Source: Nymphaea colorata
Lineage: Eukaryota; Streptophyta; Magnoliopsida; Nymphaeales; Nymphaeaceae
Assembly (NCBI RefSeq): GCF_008831285.2
Contig: NC_045143.1
Span: 10,487,503 to 10,551,502 of the forward strand
Direction: 5' to 3'
DNA: 64,000 bases
The position numbers and the translations under genes are program-made. Positions 1 through 10,518 of this stretch are shown piece after piece. A model generated the notes under the pieces. The model searched no databases. It was given only the letters and a program-made list of their open reading frames with translations, and had not been told where the DNA came from. Position 1 is the stretch's first letter. Each line of letters opens with the position of its first letter.

Positions 1-83
1 TCTTGTCGATCGAAAGACTGTTATAGCTTTATCGGCAATCAAGGCCCCTTCTCGTTCCTACATCCTTCTCCGAACCAAAACAA

Positions 84-1064
84 ATGAAATCTCTGATCGG
101 GGGTTTCCGCCGGTGGAGAAAAAGGACGGAGGATGGGTCCTCCGTCTCCTTCCATTCTCTGAGTGAAGCCACGGTGTGCTTTCTCCGTGCCAACCAGGAT
201 GCTAGCAGAGAGATTGCTATGCTCACAGAAGCAACCTTTAAAAACGATCAGCTTTGTGGGATTGTGATGGACTACCTGGATCTGAGCTACAAAACGCTGA
301 GTTTTCTATACGACATGCAAGGCTGTCTGAAGGCATTTGGGGATCGCAGCTTTCCACAGACCAAAGTGTCCGTGGACGGAAGATTAATCGATGATGTCCT
401 TCTCTCCCTTGACAAGGTGATGGCAGCTCATGGTTTGATGTTGAGGAAGCTTGGGCAATTCAGACTGAGCAAATCCAAGAGAATCCAGACGCTGTTGAGA
501 CGACGGAAGCTCATCCACTGTGTTTTTTTGACTGTTTTCGTAGGTGCGGTAGTCTGCTCCAGCATTGCAGCGGCTGTGCATGCACCACCGTTGCTGGCTG
601 CACTTCCTGCCGCTGTCGTCACTGCAGCCACCTTTGGTCCACTCACTTCATGGGTGCAGAACTTCTGGAAGGAGGAAGAGTGCGACATCAAGGCACGCTT
701 GCAGACGGCGAACGTCCTGAACGTGAGCAGCTCTGTTTTGATTCGTGAACTGCAGGCTATCGGATTCTCGGTGAGGGCTTTGACGGACCATAAAACAAGA
801 TTGGCATGCCACAGAGGGTTCATTTCCAGGAACAAAGGCAACGGAATTCTTCCTGACAGCTTGATGGTGGAGAGATCAGGCAATTTGGTGCAAAAAATTG
901 AAGAGTTGGACAAGCAACTGTCAGAATGTTGTCAAGGAATCGAAACAGCGAGAAAACAGATGCTAGATAGGCTCAATTCTTGGACTGAACCTGCTGAAAT
1001 GGAGGATGGCTCTGCTAGAAGCGAAACCTGCTGCAGTTGCATACCCTTTTGGTGTTGCGTGTAA
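84..1064 (+). CDS. UPF0496 (DUF677) family protein, single exon
   Basis: The 326-residue protein matches the plant UPF0496/DUF677 layout in order: an N-terminal helical domain (SFHSLSEATVCFL, then YLDLSYKTLSFLYDMQGCLKAF), a basic stretch LLRRRKLIH, a hydrophobic hairpin at about residues 140-185 (VFLTVFVGAVVCSSIAAAV, then a second hydrophobic run ending FGPL), and a C-terminal coiled coil (QKIEELDKQLSECCQGIETA). The family is membrane-associated and its biochemical role is poorly known. ATG 84 is the first Met in frame and the ORF has no intron, as is common in the family. The C-terminus CCSCIPFWCCV is Cys-rich and could be S-acylated (inference). The protein is a little shorter than most relatives, chiefly at the N-terminus. 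A broken paralogue lies at 16790-17560 on the other strand. Confidence 0.9.
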   Translation: MKSLIGGFRRWRKRTEDGSSVSFHSLSEATVCFLRANQDASREIAMLTEATFKNDQLCGIVMDYLDLSYKTLSFLYDMQGCLKAFGDRSFPQTKVSVDGRLIDDVLLSLDKVMAAHGLMLRKLGQFRLSKSKRIQTLLRRRKLIHCVFLTVFVGAVVCSSIAAAVHAPPLLAALPAAVVTAATFGPLTSWVQNFWKEEECDIKARLQTANVLNVSSSVLIRELQAIGFSVRALTDHKTRLACHRGFISRNKGNGILPDSLMVERSGNLVQKIEELDKQLSECCQGIETARKQMLDRLNSWTEPAEMEDGSARSETCCSCIPFWCCV

Positions 1065-1394
1065 ATGCTGAAATGCGTTCTCTCTCGTTATTCTTTATTC
1101 TATTTTGTACAGTTTTTGCGTCCTGTCCTGTACCGAATCTCAAGATTCATTTGCAATTTAAAATCCATGTGTTTGTTTCTCACAAGGCTATTTGTTTGTT
1201 GCCAAGCTCGTACCAGGCCGGGGGCCGGCGGAAAGTAAGGATGCATGGGCAAGCAGCAAAGTGCCATTGATGATACGTTAGTCTGCCCCCGTGCTGTATA
1301 ATGTTTTATGACTTTTTCTAATTTAGCTATTCACTCAAACACGTTGACTTGGTTTTCCTGAAAATTTTCTGATTAGATTAGTTTCATGGATACA

Positions 1395-2690
1395 CATTTG
1401 GCTCTCCCTTTAGGTTTGTTGATCCTTTCTTTAAGAAGACGGAAGGAAAGATTATGAGTCCAGATGCTACGTATACAAATTTACATGATAAAAATTTAGA
1501 CGCTGAAGTGGCCGAGGATGTACTGAAGTGCGCGTTTCGTAATTCAAAGAAACTCCAATGCATTTGGGTTTGTAAATTTTGATGACCATGATGATGCTGG
1601 GCGTGCATGGTAATTCAAAGAAACTTTGACTAGCATTTTCTTATTTGCTTTGCAATGACAGCGATGTCAAGCTGGCAATTACAGTTGATTTGAACATTTT
1701 GTTTTCAAAAATTTCTGAATCGCACTGTGGGAACAGAAACTTTACATGTGGCAAGAGCTCAAAAGAAGGCAGATCATGAAGAAATCCAAGGTCGTCAATA
1801 CGAGAAAAGGCACAACGAAAAAATTCTCAAGTCAAGTGCCACGTAATCCAAGATGTGCTTTTGGGAAGTTTGCTTCTGTTTTCCTATCTCCAAAGTCCAA
1901 AATTTTTTAGGAAATTTCCTACTTTTTTCTAACTTTAATTTGCCATGTTTTCTTAAGGAATATGCTTCTTCTGGATTAGCAGAGCATCAGGTATTTCTCT
2001 TCTCCATTGCCGTTTTCAGTTACTAACCATGGTTAAAACGTTGCAGCGTTGCATTGCTCAGGCTTCACATGTGTATGTAAAGAAACATTGGCGTTGCAGT
2101 TCATGATGGTGATTCACAAGGATGTTTCAGCAAATATGGTACTGTAACATCTGTAAAATTGATGTGAGACGACAAAGGGATCAGCGAAGGGTTCGTGTTT
2201 GTACACTTTTCCTCCCCAGTTGAAGCCAACGAAGGAGTTGCCACCTATCACTTAATAGCAGTACTTATGTTGGCATCAAACTTTCTCTGCAAATCATTAC
2301 CAAATGTTGTTATTACCTTATTTTTTGCTGAATTTTATTTCTTACTGGGGTACAAGGCAGCAACTTGTGTCATGGGAAGCCCTTGTACATCGCTATCGCA
2401 CAAGAAAAAGAAATTAGGCAGGCACAACTGCAGCTATAGCATGCCCAACAAATGGGAGGAATAGCTGGATATGTCGGACCCATCCTTCATGCTGGATATT
2501 CTCCATTGAACGAATCTGCACCTCCTCCTCCTGGCATTGTTCTTCCACCAATTCACTTGCGACAGGGACTTGTTTACCTGCCTTTAGTTACGAGATAAGA
2601 ATGGGGGCCTAGTGCCTTTCCACTAGGGCCACCTTTTACCGACCTGCATTCCAGCCTATGCTTGTACCCTTGGTAAGTTTCCATTCTCGT
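1395..2690 (+). pseudogene. Poly(A)-binding protein (PABP) pseudogene
   Basis: Pieces of a PABP appear in the right order but in shifting frames with stops. 1413-1600 reads FVDPFFKKTEGK then TYTNLHDKNLDAEVAEDVLK, the linker into RRM3. 1556-1610 in another frame reads AFGFVNFDDHDDAGRAW (RNP1 region). 1740-1845 reads HVARAQKKADHEEIQGRQYE (end of RRM3 and linker). 2125-2260 reads CFSKYGTVTSVKLM, a stop, then GISEGFVFVHFSSPVEA (RRM4). 2400-2670 resembles the proline-rich linker (KEIRQAQLQL, HAQQMGGIAGYVGP). RRM1, RRM2 and the C-terminal MLLE domain were not found. Gaps of about 100-250 bases between pieces look like old introns, so this is more likely a duplicated gene than a clean retrocopy. Confidence 0.72.
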
Positions 2691-3079
2691 CCTTCACTTA
2701 TTATTCCTTTACTGGTGCTCTTATTCATACTTTAGGGACATGGTCCAAGTAACCAAAGGAACTATAGACAAAACTGAGGCCATGTATGAGCTATCATCTT
2801 GAGAGAGCAAAACTCAAAAAGGACCATTTCAGAATATATATCAGGCTCTTACACAATGGCCACCATGAAACCAGATGCTATGTCATGCTTAGCCTGCTTT
2901 TGGAAGGCTTTGAGTTGATGTATGTTATTATTTTAAGGATGCCAAACCCTTTTTTTTTTTTTTGGTTTTGCTAGATTTGCCACTTTCCAACATGAGATGA
3001 TCTGCATAACTATACATGTTCTTTGCTTGTATAAATTTGCACATAAGCATATGTTCCGAGACTCATTGTATTCTTCATT

Positions 3080-3265
3080 TCAGGTTCCATCTGATGAACC
3101 TTTTGATATCACGAAACCTAAGTAACTTGCTGAAAGGAAGGCTCCAAGCAAAAAGCCAGCCGTCATTATTGCTGCTCCAGCACCAACATCTAATGCTGAC
3201 ACCTACAAAAAAATTGCCTTCCCCCATTCCTGAGTTTTCAAGCTTTGGAAAAGCTTTTGAAGGTT
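3080..3265 (+). other. Degenerate coding-like stretch, unidentified
   Basis: One frame reads VPSDEPFDITKPK, a stop, then LAERKAPSKKPAVIIAAPAP and NADTYKKIAF. The composition (Lys/Ala/Pro, few rare codons) is protein-like and it follows a plausible acceptor at 3083. I do not recognise the family. It may be the tail of the preceding pseudogene or a separate relic. Confidence 0.3.
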
Positions 3266-3299
3266 TGCCTTTTTTATTTTTTTCTATATCGCAGAGAAC

Positions 3300-3860
3300 T
3301 CAGACACCAGGCAGAGAAGACCTTGGTCTACAGTAGAGAGCAGCAACAACAGTGAGCAGCGACGGCAACAAGCCTGACGTCTGGCAGAGACGAAGGAACA
3401 ACAGTAGAAGATGCAGCGAAGTCGGACGACCCTCAAGCGACCGACCGGGAATTTCGCGCTGAAGACTGGACAGTGTTCTCAGACGTTGGCAACTCAGGCG
3501 GTGGACAGTGGAGCAGCAGGAGGAAGCAATGGAGAGCAGCGACTGAGCAGGAGGAGAGAACTCAGGCACAAGGCAGCAACTGAGCAGCAGAAGGAAGACG
3601 CTGCTGTCGACCAGAGCAGGGCACACGAGGAACGGCGGTGGGCGGCAGAGAGCAGCGACTGACGACAGTTTTCCTTTCTGGCAGAAGTGCAGAAGCGACG
3701 GGCGACACTCAGGTGAAGCACGACAGGACACACAGTCGACTTACCTGAACTCACGACTGAGATGGCTAACGGCAGACGTTGGCCGATGCGACGGTGGACG
3801 CTGGGCGCCAGTGTAGGAAGCGATGCCAAGACTTCGACGGAGCAGCAGGGGCGACCAGGA
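3300..3860. other. GCAG/GACG-rich island of unknown nature
   Basis: About 560 bases are much richer in G and C than the flanks and built of short words such as AGCAG, CAGCAAC, GACGG and GGCAGAGA, without a strict repeat period. ORFs cross it on both strands (3411-3662 plus; 3300-3731 and 3494-3928 minus), but they are low-complexity (Arg/Ser/Glu or Ser/Leu/Cys) and resemble no family I know. It could be part of an LTR element or a degenerate minisatellite. Confidence 0.35.
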
Positions 3861-3929
3861 TGGTCATAATAGTAACACATTGGATCGGGTTCAAATCCAA
3901 ACCTAGATAGGTGGCCCAAATACAACATA

Positions 3930-5130
3930 TGTCAACAGTCTATAATCTATATATTAGAAACAGCTTTGCTTACAGATATGTGCAATGGATTACGAACAGT
4001 TAAGCAAACTTGTTTCTAATGATGTTACTAAGGATTATGTAAATATGGCCAGTGGAAACACACTCTGTTCCGCTACTTCAAATCTCATGTCATTCACTAT
4101 TATACCATGTCCGGAAAAAGGAAAAAACACCTTTAAAACTAATTGTTTCTGGTAGGTCCTTCTAATGTTCTTTGATCAGTTTACCATATCGAGCTTGGAT
4201 TGTCGGCCAAGTGCTTGCATATCAGGTGCTTGCCCATGGCATGTTTGCTTTTTTGAGCTTCATCATTCTTTATGGTTTTTCTTCCATGTCCATCCCTGTC
4301 CAAGATGTTCATAACACAGCTGATATTTGTGCTTCTGGGTGATGATAAAAGATTCACTTCAATATTTCCCGTTGTTGTGAGAGTCTGAGAGATTCTCTCT
4401 TTACATGTTAATAGCGATCACTGATGCATTTGTCCTGATTCATATTTGTGAGCTTGTCTGCAGATGAATGAAATCCGGTGGATGCTTTTGTCACCTTGTA
4501 CCAATGGGAAATTTTTGACACTGGCTGTACACATGTGAGACACTATAGGCAATCTACCTGAAATCTTTATTTCCAGATTTACACTTGCTGCTCTGCATTA
4601 TCATTCTTATGTCACAGTGTCCATTAGATTCTGCTATTTGTTTGATTATATTGTTTTGTTCCGGGTTCTGTTTAGCTGAGTCACATATTAGGATCTTGGA
4701 TCACTTTCTTAAGGATTTAATTTTGAGTTAAGTTTACCTTACGGATTTATGAGTTAATTACCAATTGATTGACTGAACTTGTTGGTTATATTTTCTTCTG
4801 GAAATGGGAAGCTAATACTTTCATTTATGTAGTATTATTGTTATGTAGTGATTAGTTGGATGTTTGAATACTTTCATTTATGTAGTATTATTGAATACTT
4901 TCATTTATGTAGTATTATTGTTATGTAGTGATTAGTTGGATGTTTGCTTGGCCTTTTGGCTCAACACTCCACAGTGCTTGAGTCGTCCCCAAGTCTAAAC
5001 TACGTAATAAAGAGACCCTTTTTCCTCTTTCAGATGTGCCCTATGAAAGGGCCGAAGGAACATGTTGAGAAACGTTATATTTCAATGGCTAATAATATGA
5101 ACTTCAACCCATGTAACAGTTCCATATAAT
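3930..5130. other. Intergenic, AT-rich, with a small duplication
   Basis: No gene is supported. At 4818-4947 a segment built of ACTTTCATTTATGTAGTATT and GTTATGTAGTGATTAGTTGG is locally duplicated: the first block occurs three times and the second twice. Confidence 0.5.
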
Positions 5131-5139
5131 GTTGCTTGG

Positions 5140-5400
5140 GAGGAATGTCAATGGATCATATTCGAATTAGATATACCCTAAACTATATCCGCCTTTTCAG
5201 TATTGACATATTCAAATTCAAATAAAGAATAGATACATTCGAAATCCAATTTCACAATCAGAATTGGATCCAAATCTGATTTTCACCATTATATTTGAAT
5301 TCGAACATGAATTTTGAACCAAATCTAGCCAACTTTGAAAATGTAAGAGCATTAGATATAGGTAGCTCAAGTGCATTTTGATAAACTTAAATGTATATAT
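5140..5400 (+). repeat. Dispersed repeat, copy A (inverted copy at 41590-41960)
   Basis: The stretch around TCACAATCAGAATTGGATCC and AACCAAATCTAGCCAACTTT, followed by ATGTAAGAGCATTAGATATA, recurs in reverse complement at about 41680-41900 with modest divergence. It is non-coding and AT-rich, and rich in GAATTC/GGATCC-like words. It is probably a non-autonomous transposable element; I could not fix its ends. Confidence 0.55.
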
Positions 5401-5879
5401 CTTGCTACTTATACAAGTTAAGTGTTGTTAATTTATTCTCATTGACAACCACGACAGACATTAGCTGTTTGGGTGGATAAAGGACAAAAGATCCTTCCCC
5501 AAAGCCCTTTAAAATGGGCCAGTGACTTAAATTGAAGCCTTATTTTAATTGCCTGGTTTACTAGAAAAAAAGCTGGATTGGATGCAATTTGCAGTTTTGG
5601 ATCTGAACCCAAATTCAATAAGGACTCAACGAACATCAAATAACACTCCTCATCCAAGAATATACAATATTTTAGGTTTCTGAATAGGAGAACTTTTAAA
5701 TAGCCATTTAATAATATTAAATTGGTAAGAATCGTTATAATAATTAATAGGTCACAAGCTGAAACCGAATTTTCCTGCGCTTGAATTGATGTGAATCCAA
5801 AGTGATGCGATACAATTGCCCACTAAGTAATTATTCAGATCAATTCATAAATCTACTTTTTTTTATTATTTTATGAGAC

Positions 5880-7190
5880 TTATTTTATATATTTTATTTC
5901 TTGAGCTTAACAGAGTTTAATCGAGCCGAGGCAAGCCCACTTAACTCGAGCTCAAACTCATTTAGGTTGTCAAGTTAAAAAAAAAAATACTGAACAAATC
6001 AATTTTTTTTAGTTTGGTCGGACCCACGGACCATTTGGCTTGACCCGCGAACCGTTTGGCCTACCCCTAAAAAAAATCCTAGCTTCGCCCCTGCTCCTAC
6101 CCCTTCTCTGCGTCATGGGCAGTCCACAAACAAGAGGAGGTTTGCGGCAGCAATGGGAGCAGCGAACAACCTCCCTTTTTGGTTTTTTTTTTTTTTTTGT
6201 CTGTTCAATTTAAAAAAGAAGAAAGGTTTAGGCATGGGAGGCCAGTGCCTTAAAATTGGGCAAAGGAGCTAGGTGTCAAAGGCAAAGGCTTTGATATTCA
6301 GTAATGGGGTAAGGGGATTGAAATTTAGTCTTTCTTGTAGCTGGCTTCATTCTGATCATAATAGGAACACGAAACCCGGTCTCTTTTTAAGCTTTTAGTA
6401 GTGACTGAGCTACTCATAATTGAGTATTTAAACCATAAAGTTAGGCAATTAATTGAAATGCTTCTTGTGGAAGTGGATGGGTTAAATATTAAACTGTGTT
6501 CCTAGATTCAAATGAGTTTGTCTACACAAGTTATTTAGAGAGTGATTAATAAGTTCTGTTGCCAAGCAGAGGTTAACAAATAAACAAGGTTAAACTCAAA
6601 GGTTTTAGCATGTCCCCAAAAATGATAAACTTTCATTGGGTTCTTAATTCTTATGTAAAAGTAGAAAATTGTGATTCAAGTAAAACTAATAAACCAAAAT
6701 CATTAACAACAGAGTTTACAATATCACGAAATTATGGTTTTTTTTTTTTTGGGAGTATCCCATATCTTTTATTCTAATCAATACAAACCACAGTCATAAA
6801 AATGCGTTTTTTTCGAAAAAAATGTGAAAAAAAACATGATAATTAAATTACCATTTAAAACTTAAAAAAAGTGTTTTTAAAAAACGTGTTTTTTTTTTAA
6901 ACGTTGAAAACAAAGAACGCATTTTTAACTCGTTTTTTTCAGTTTTTTTAATGCCAATCAATTTTTTTTATGTTTGCAAATCTACTTGTCTTTTGATGTA
7001 GTTTCTCACTTATCTTATTTTTTCTTATTTTTTAGTTTTTTAAATTTTTAAAAATTTAACTTATTTTTCCTTTTCTTTCATATTCATTTTATTATACTTA
7101 AGAAAAACCTCATCGTTTAAAACTCTGAAACATTATTTCTGACTATGATACAAACTAAAATTAACTAAGGGGTTCAAATACAAAAGTTGG
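5880..7190. other. Intergenic repeat fragments and poly(A/T)-rich DNA
   Basis: 5905-5970 carries the TCGAGC-type words seen in the complete element at 43209-43678 (for example AACTCGAGCTCAAACTCA) and is a truncated relative. 6070-6095 has the GCTTCGCCCCTG terminus of the CCCCGCC-type elements described at 38400. 6725-6990 is rich in T6-T10 and A6-A10 runs with GTTTTTTTC words resembling the element at 13057-13386. No coding sequence is supported. Confidence 0.45.
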
Positions 7191-7780
7191 ATCACTTTGG
7201 CTAAAGTTTTTTTAAAGCTGTTTCAGTTGAAGAAACCATACTCTGTCGAGAGACATTGGCGCTTGTTCAGTTCAAGTTCAAGAGAGGCTATATACTCTGC
7301 CTCTAGAGCCTATAGCTGCTTCTCGTATCAGCTGTGCTTGTTTAGCGGTATAAAACTACAGCTGCCTTCGATGCCTCTAGGGTTTATAGCTGCTTTAGGA
7401 TTGGCTTGGTTCTTTCAATCCCATCAAAATTGACCGACTCGAATTGGTGGCAAACCGATTCAATTGCATGGCCTAGCAAGCAAGTTTGCTGCCCTTATGT
7501 CATTTTTAATTATTTTAAAAATATTTCAAGGGCTTTTAGGTTTTTAATATAAATATTATTTTCTTGAAAAAAAATTAATATTCATTTTTATGATCGATAG
7601 CGAATTCAGCTGAATCTAACTCGGCTGATTCACTGAGCAGCAGCTTGACCGATTCGATCTTGAAACCGGTATTTACACAGGAGGAGAGTTGAAATGGGTC
7701 CCGTGTTCACTCGGCCCAGCCGTTAACGTTAAGCCTGACCTCCCGGAGAGGTGGTGAGGAAATTCATCGAATCGGTTTCA
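7190..7780. other. Upstream flank of eIF3g
   Basis: 7270-7400 carries an imperfect duplicated block (CTCTAGAGCCTATAGCTGCT and CTCTAGGGTTTATAGCTGCT). The 78-codon ORF across it has no recognisable motif and is not called. 7640-7780 becomes GC-richer toward the promoter. Confidence 0.35.
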
Positions 7781-7813
7781 CTTGGATCGCCCCATTTGGT
7801 TAACCGGAGCCAC

Positions 7814-7820
7814 TATAAAA
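7814..7820 (+). promoter_or_regulatory. TATA box of the eIF3g gene
   Basis: TATAAAA in the context CACTATAAAAGG lies 109 bases before the eIF3g start codon. A TATA box usually sets transcription about 30 bases downstream, which would put the start near 7845 and leave a short leader. This matters because ATG codons at 7831 and 7843 head an overlapping out-of-frame ORF. Confidence 0.6.
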
Positions 7821-7928
7821 GGCCAGCTCCATGGTCGGATTGATGAAAGAGAGTGGTCGTGGCGGAAGAGGCGGAGAAACCCTAGACGGAGAGAAGTCGA
7901 TCAGAAGGGGGACCGTCGCCGGAGAAAG

Positions 7929-10518
7929 ATGGCAGTTGAAGCACCGGCGAAGCTCCGGTGGGGAGAGTTGGAGGAGGACGACCTTGGGGATCTGGACTTT
8001 CTCTTGCCGCCGCCTGTCGTGATCGGGCCGGACGAGAACGGTGTGAAGAAGGTGATCGAGTACCGATTCAACGAAGACGGCAACAAGGTGAAGATCATAA
8101 CCACATCCCGAACTAGGAAGCTCGCCAAGGCCAGGCTCAGCAAGCGTGCCCTAGAGCGACGCGAGTGGAAGAAGTTCGGGGACGCCGCCCATAGTGACGG
8201 AGCGGATAGGATGACCATGGTCTCCACCGAGGAGATCCTCCTGGAGAGGCCCAGGGCTCCTGGTAAAACAAAAGCAGCGTTCATCACCCTTTGTTTTTAT
8301 ATTTCCTGGATTTTGTTAGAAGTTTCTTTATTCGTTTGCTTTGGTTTCTCTTTTAGCGATGGTTGGAATATGGTTGATTCTTTGTCTCTTTCGCATACAT
8401 GCTCAAATGAATCTGCAGCTCTTTTTTTGGTCGGAGAAATTTGTATGGTGACATGCGAATTTTAGGTGGCGACATAATTCTACCTTTATAAGTCTGTACT
8501 TCTTTTTAGAAGTACAGAGAAAGGGAAGCGAAAGAGTCTCACAATGAAAATACGAGACTTGTCGTGGTTCCGTTCTAATTGCCTTGCCTTCTTATTAATT
8601 TGATTCTCAAGCTCAAATATTTCCTTAAGCCATTTTTTGCGTACTACAAGGATAATTATGTTCGATCTGATATTATTCCGAGCTCCATTTAGTCTTGATG
8701 AAATATCATTTACAGACTTTATCGGTAATTCAGGATTTAGATGTTTCTTGATTTTATATGATATGAGCTCTCTCAAACCTCGTAATTAAATCTGGTTCTG
8801 GATGTGCTATATGTTAATCTTGTAACACTATCTTTCTGTCTAACCATTACAAATAAATAAAAGAGCTATGGAATTAGAATTTATGCTTCTTCTGTACGGA
8901 TCTCTTAATTTGAAGAGGCAAAAGGGTGCATTTGAAAAGAATTATTTATCCGAAGAAAAAAAAAGATATTTGTTGAGTAGTAAGAAGGAAATATCGGAAA
9001 GCCTAGGAGTCTGGACTCTGGAGCACCAGGCAGGTAGGCAGGCGATCAAAAACTGGCATTGCCGATACTGGTCTTGGCGCCTTATCTGTTTGATAAGTGA
9101 TAATCCATGCTCTCCGTATGCACTGATGCGCAACGATATGAATCGCCTTATATGTCCCCATTTTTCATTGTTTGAATTTAAAAAATAATGTAAAATATTT
9201 TAAATGAAAAAAAAATTAAAATGAAATAAACCTGTATCAGCCATGCGCTGTATTGGCAAGGGGCCTGGCTACCTAGGCAAGCTTTTAACTGCTAATCAAA
9301 GGACAAACATGTAATCTGGCCATACTGATTTTTCTAGGCCTTTTTGAACGATCTGGTTGGTTTATTGATTATGGTCAAGAATAAAAGTACATTTGTGATT
9401 GTTACTGCTAAATTAGGTTTTCAAATGAGGTTTGCAGGTCAGTTAACTCTTGTTGTTTAGCACCAATCGGTATCTTTAAGATGAAAGTTTTGGGAAATAT
9501 GGAGAAGTTTGAATTAGAAGTTTGCTTTGGTCTTTAAATTGAGAGCCACGTTTATGCTATGGATGTTAATTCTGATTAGTGACTTGTGAGTGTTGACATT
9601 TCTTCTCCGGCCTTTGTGTAGGTTTGGGGTTAAGTTCCTCTGCACTTGCACATGTATGCTTGGTTACTTGTTCATGTCTGTGTCCAGCAGCGGTTGATGT
9701 GTCATGCGAGTGCATGATTGTACACTTCTATCTCCATGTGTGGCAAGACCATTTGTTTTTCCTATTTTCATCATGTATTTTGTCCTTCATTAGTCATAGC
9801 TTGTGATAATTAGCCCTTGGATGCTTGGTTTGTGTGTATCATGACTTTGGTTTTTATTCTTGTTTCTCTGCAACGAAACATGGTTTTTTTTTCGTTTTTG
9901 TCAACATCTGTTGTTTATGGGGCATTGTAGCTTTCTGAAACATGAATCTTGCATTCACTGACTTACTAGGGAACTCTTTCAGGTAGCAAAGCAGAAGAAA
10001 CGAAGGTCGCAGGTGATCCCTTGTCAGCCTTTAGCAAGAGTGGTGCTGTTCTCATGGTTTGCAGAACTTGTGGGAAGAAGGGTGACCACTGGACTTCAAA
10101 ATGTCCATACAAGGATCTTGCACCAGCCACTGAGGGCTTTGTCGACAGGCCTCCTTCCTCGGAGACTCCAGTTCCTGCTACTGGTGCGACAAAGGGAGCA
10201 TATGTTCCTCCTAGCTTGAGGGCAGGTGCAGAGAGAACCGGAGCAGAGATGAGACGCAGAAATGACGAGAACTCTGTGAGGGTGACTAATCTGTCTGAGG
10301 ATACACGGGAGCCTGATCTGTTGGAGCTATTCCGCACCTTTGGGCAAGTTAGCCGTGTCTATGTGGCTGTCGATCAGAAAACTGGCATTAGCAGGGGCTT
10401 TGGTTTTGTCAACTTTGTGCGCAGGGAAGACGCAGAGAAAGCCATTAACAAGCTGAATGGGTATGGCTATGATAACCTCATCCTTCGGGTTGAATGGGCA
10501 ACTCCGAGATCCAACTAA
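7929..10518 (+). CDS. TIF3G1: Eukaryotic translation initiation factor 3 subunit G (eIF3g), two exons
   Basis: Predicted exons are 7929-8262 and 9983-10518. The intron (GTAAAA...TTTCAG) splits a Gly codon and gives 289 residues, close to the usual plant length (just under 300). eIF3g is an RNA-binding subunit of the eIF3 complex, which recruits mRNA to the 40S ribosome and supports scanning. The N-terminal domain begins MAVEAPAKLRWGELEEDD and contains VIEYRFNEDGNKVKI. A CCHC-type knuckle follows in CRTCGKKGDHWTSKCPY (C138, C141, H147, C152). Near residues 208-287 is one RRM with RNP2 VRVTNL and RNP1 RGFGFVNF. The reading frame is open upstream of 7929 but has no ATG there, so 7929 is the start. 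ORF readthrough past 8262 is intron. Confidence 0.95.
8263..9982 (+). other. eIF3g intron 1
   Basis: This 1.72 kb intron is T-rich and has no supported gene. Around 9048-9262, TGGCATTGCCGATACTGG and the opposite-sense CCTGTATCAGCCATGCGC with TATTGGCAAG hint at a small inverted-repeat element, but the arms match poorly. Confidence 0.6.

Noticed and set aside
428-913. 161-codon antisense ORF
   Set aside because: It lies wholly opposite the well-supported UPF0496 gene and shows no family features.
3494-3928. 144-codon minus-strand ORF in the GC-rich island
   Set aside because: Ser/Leu/Cys low-complexity translation of repeated words; ORFs of similar quality exist on the other strand.
7901-8287. 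128-codon antisense ORF
   Set aside because: Shadow of eIF3g exon 1.
7782-8465. 227-codon ORF as an extended eIF3g first exon
   Set aside because: It opens with TTG, not ATG, and after 8262 reads through a good GT donor into hydrophobic intron sequence.
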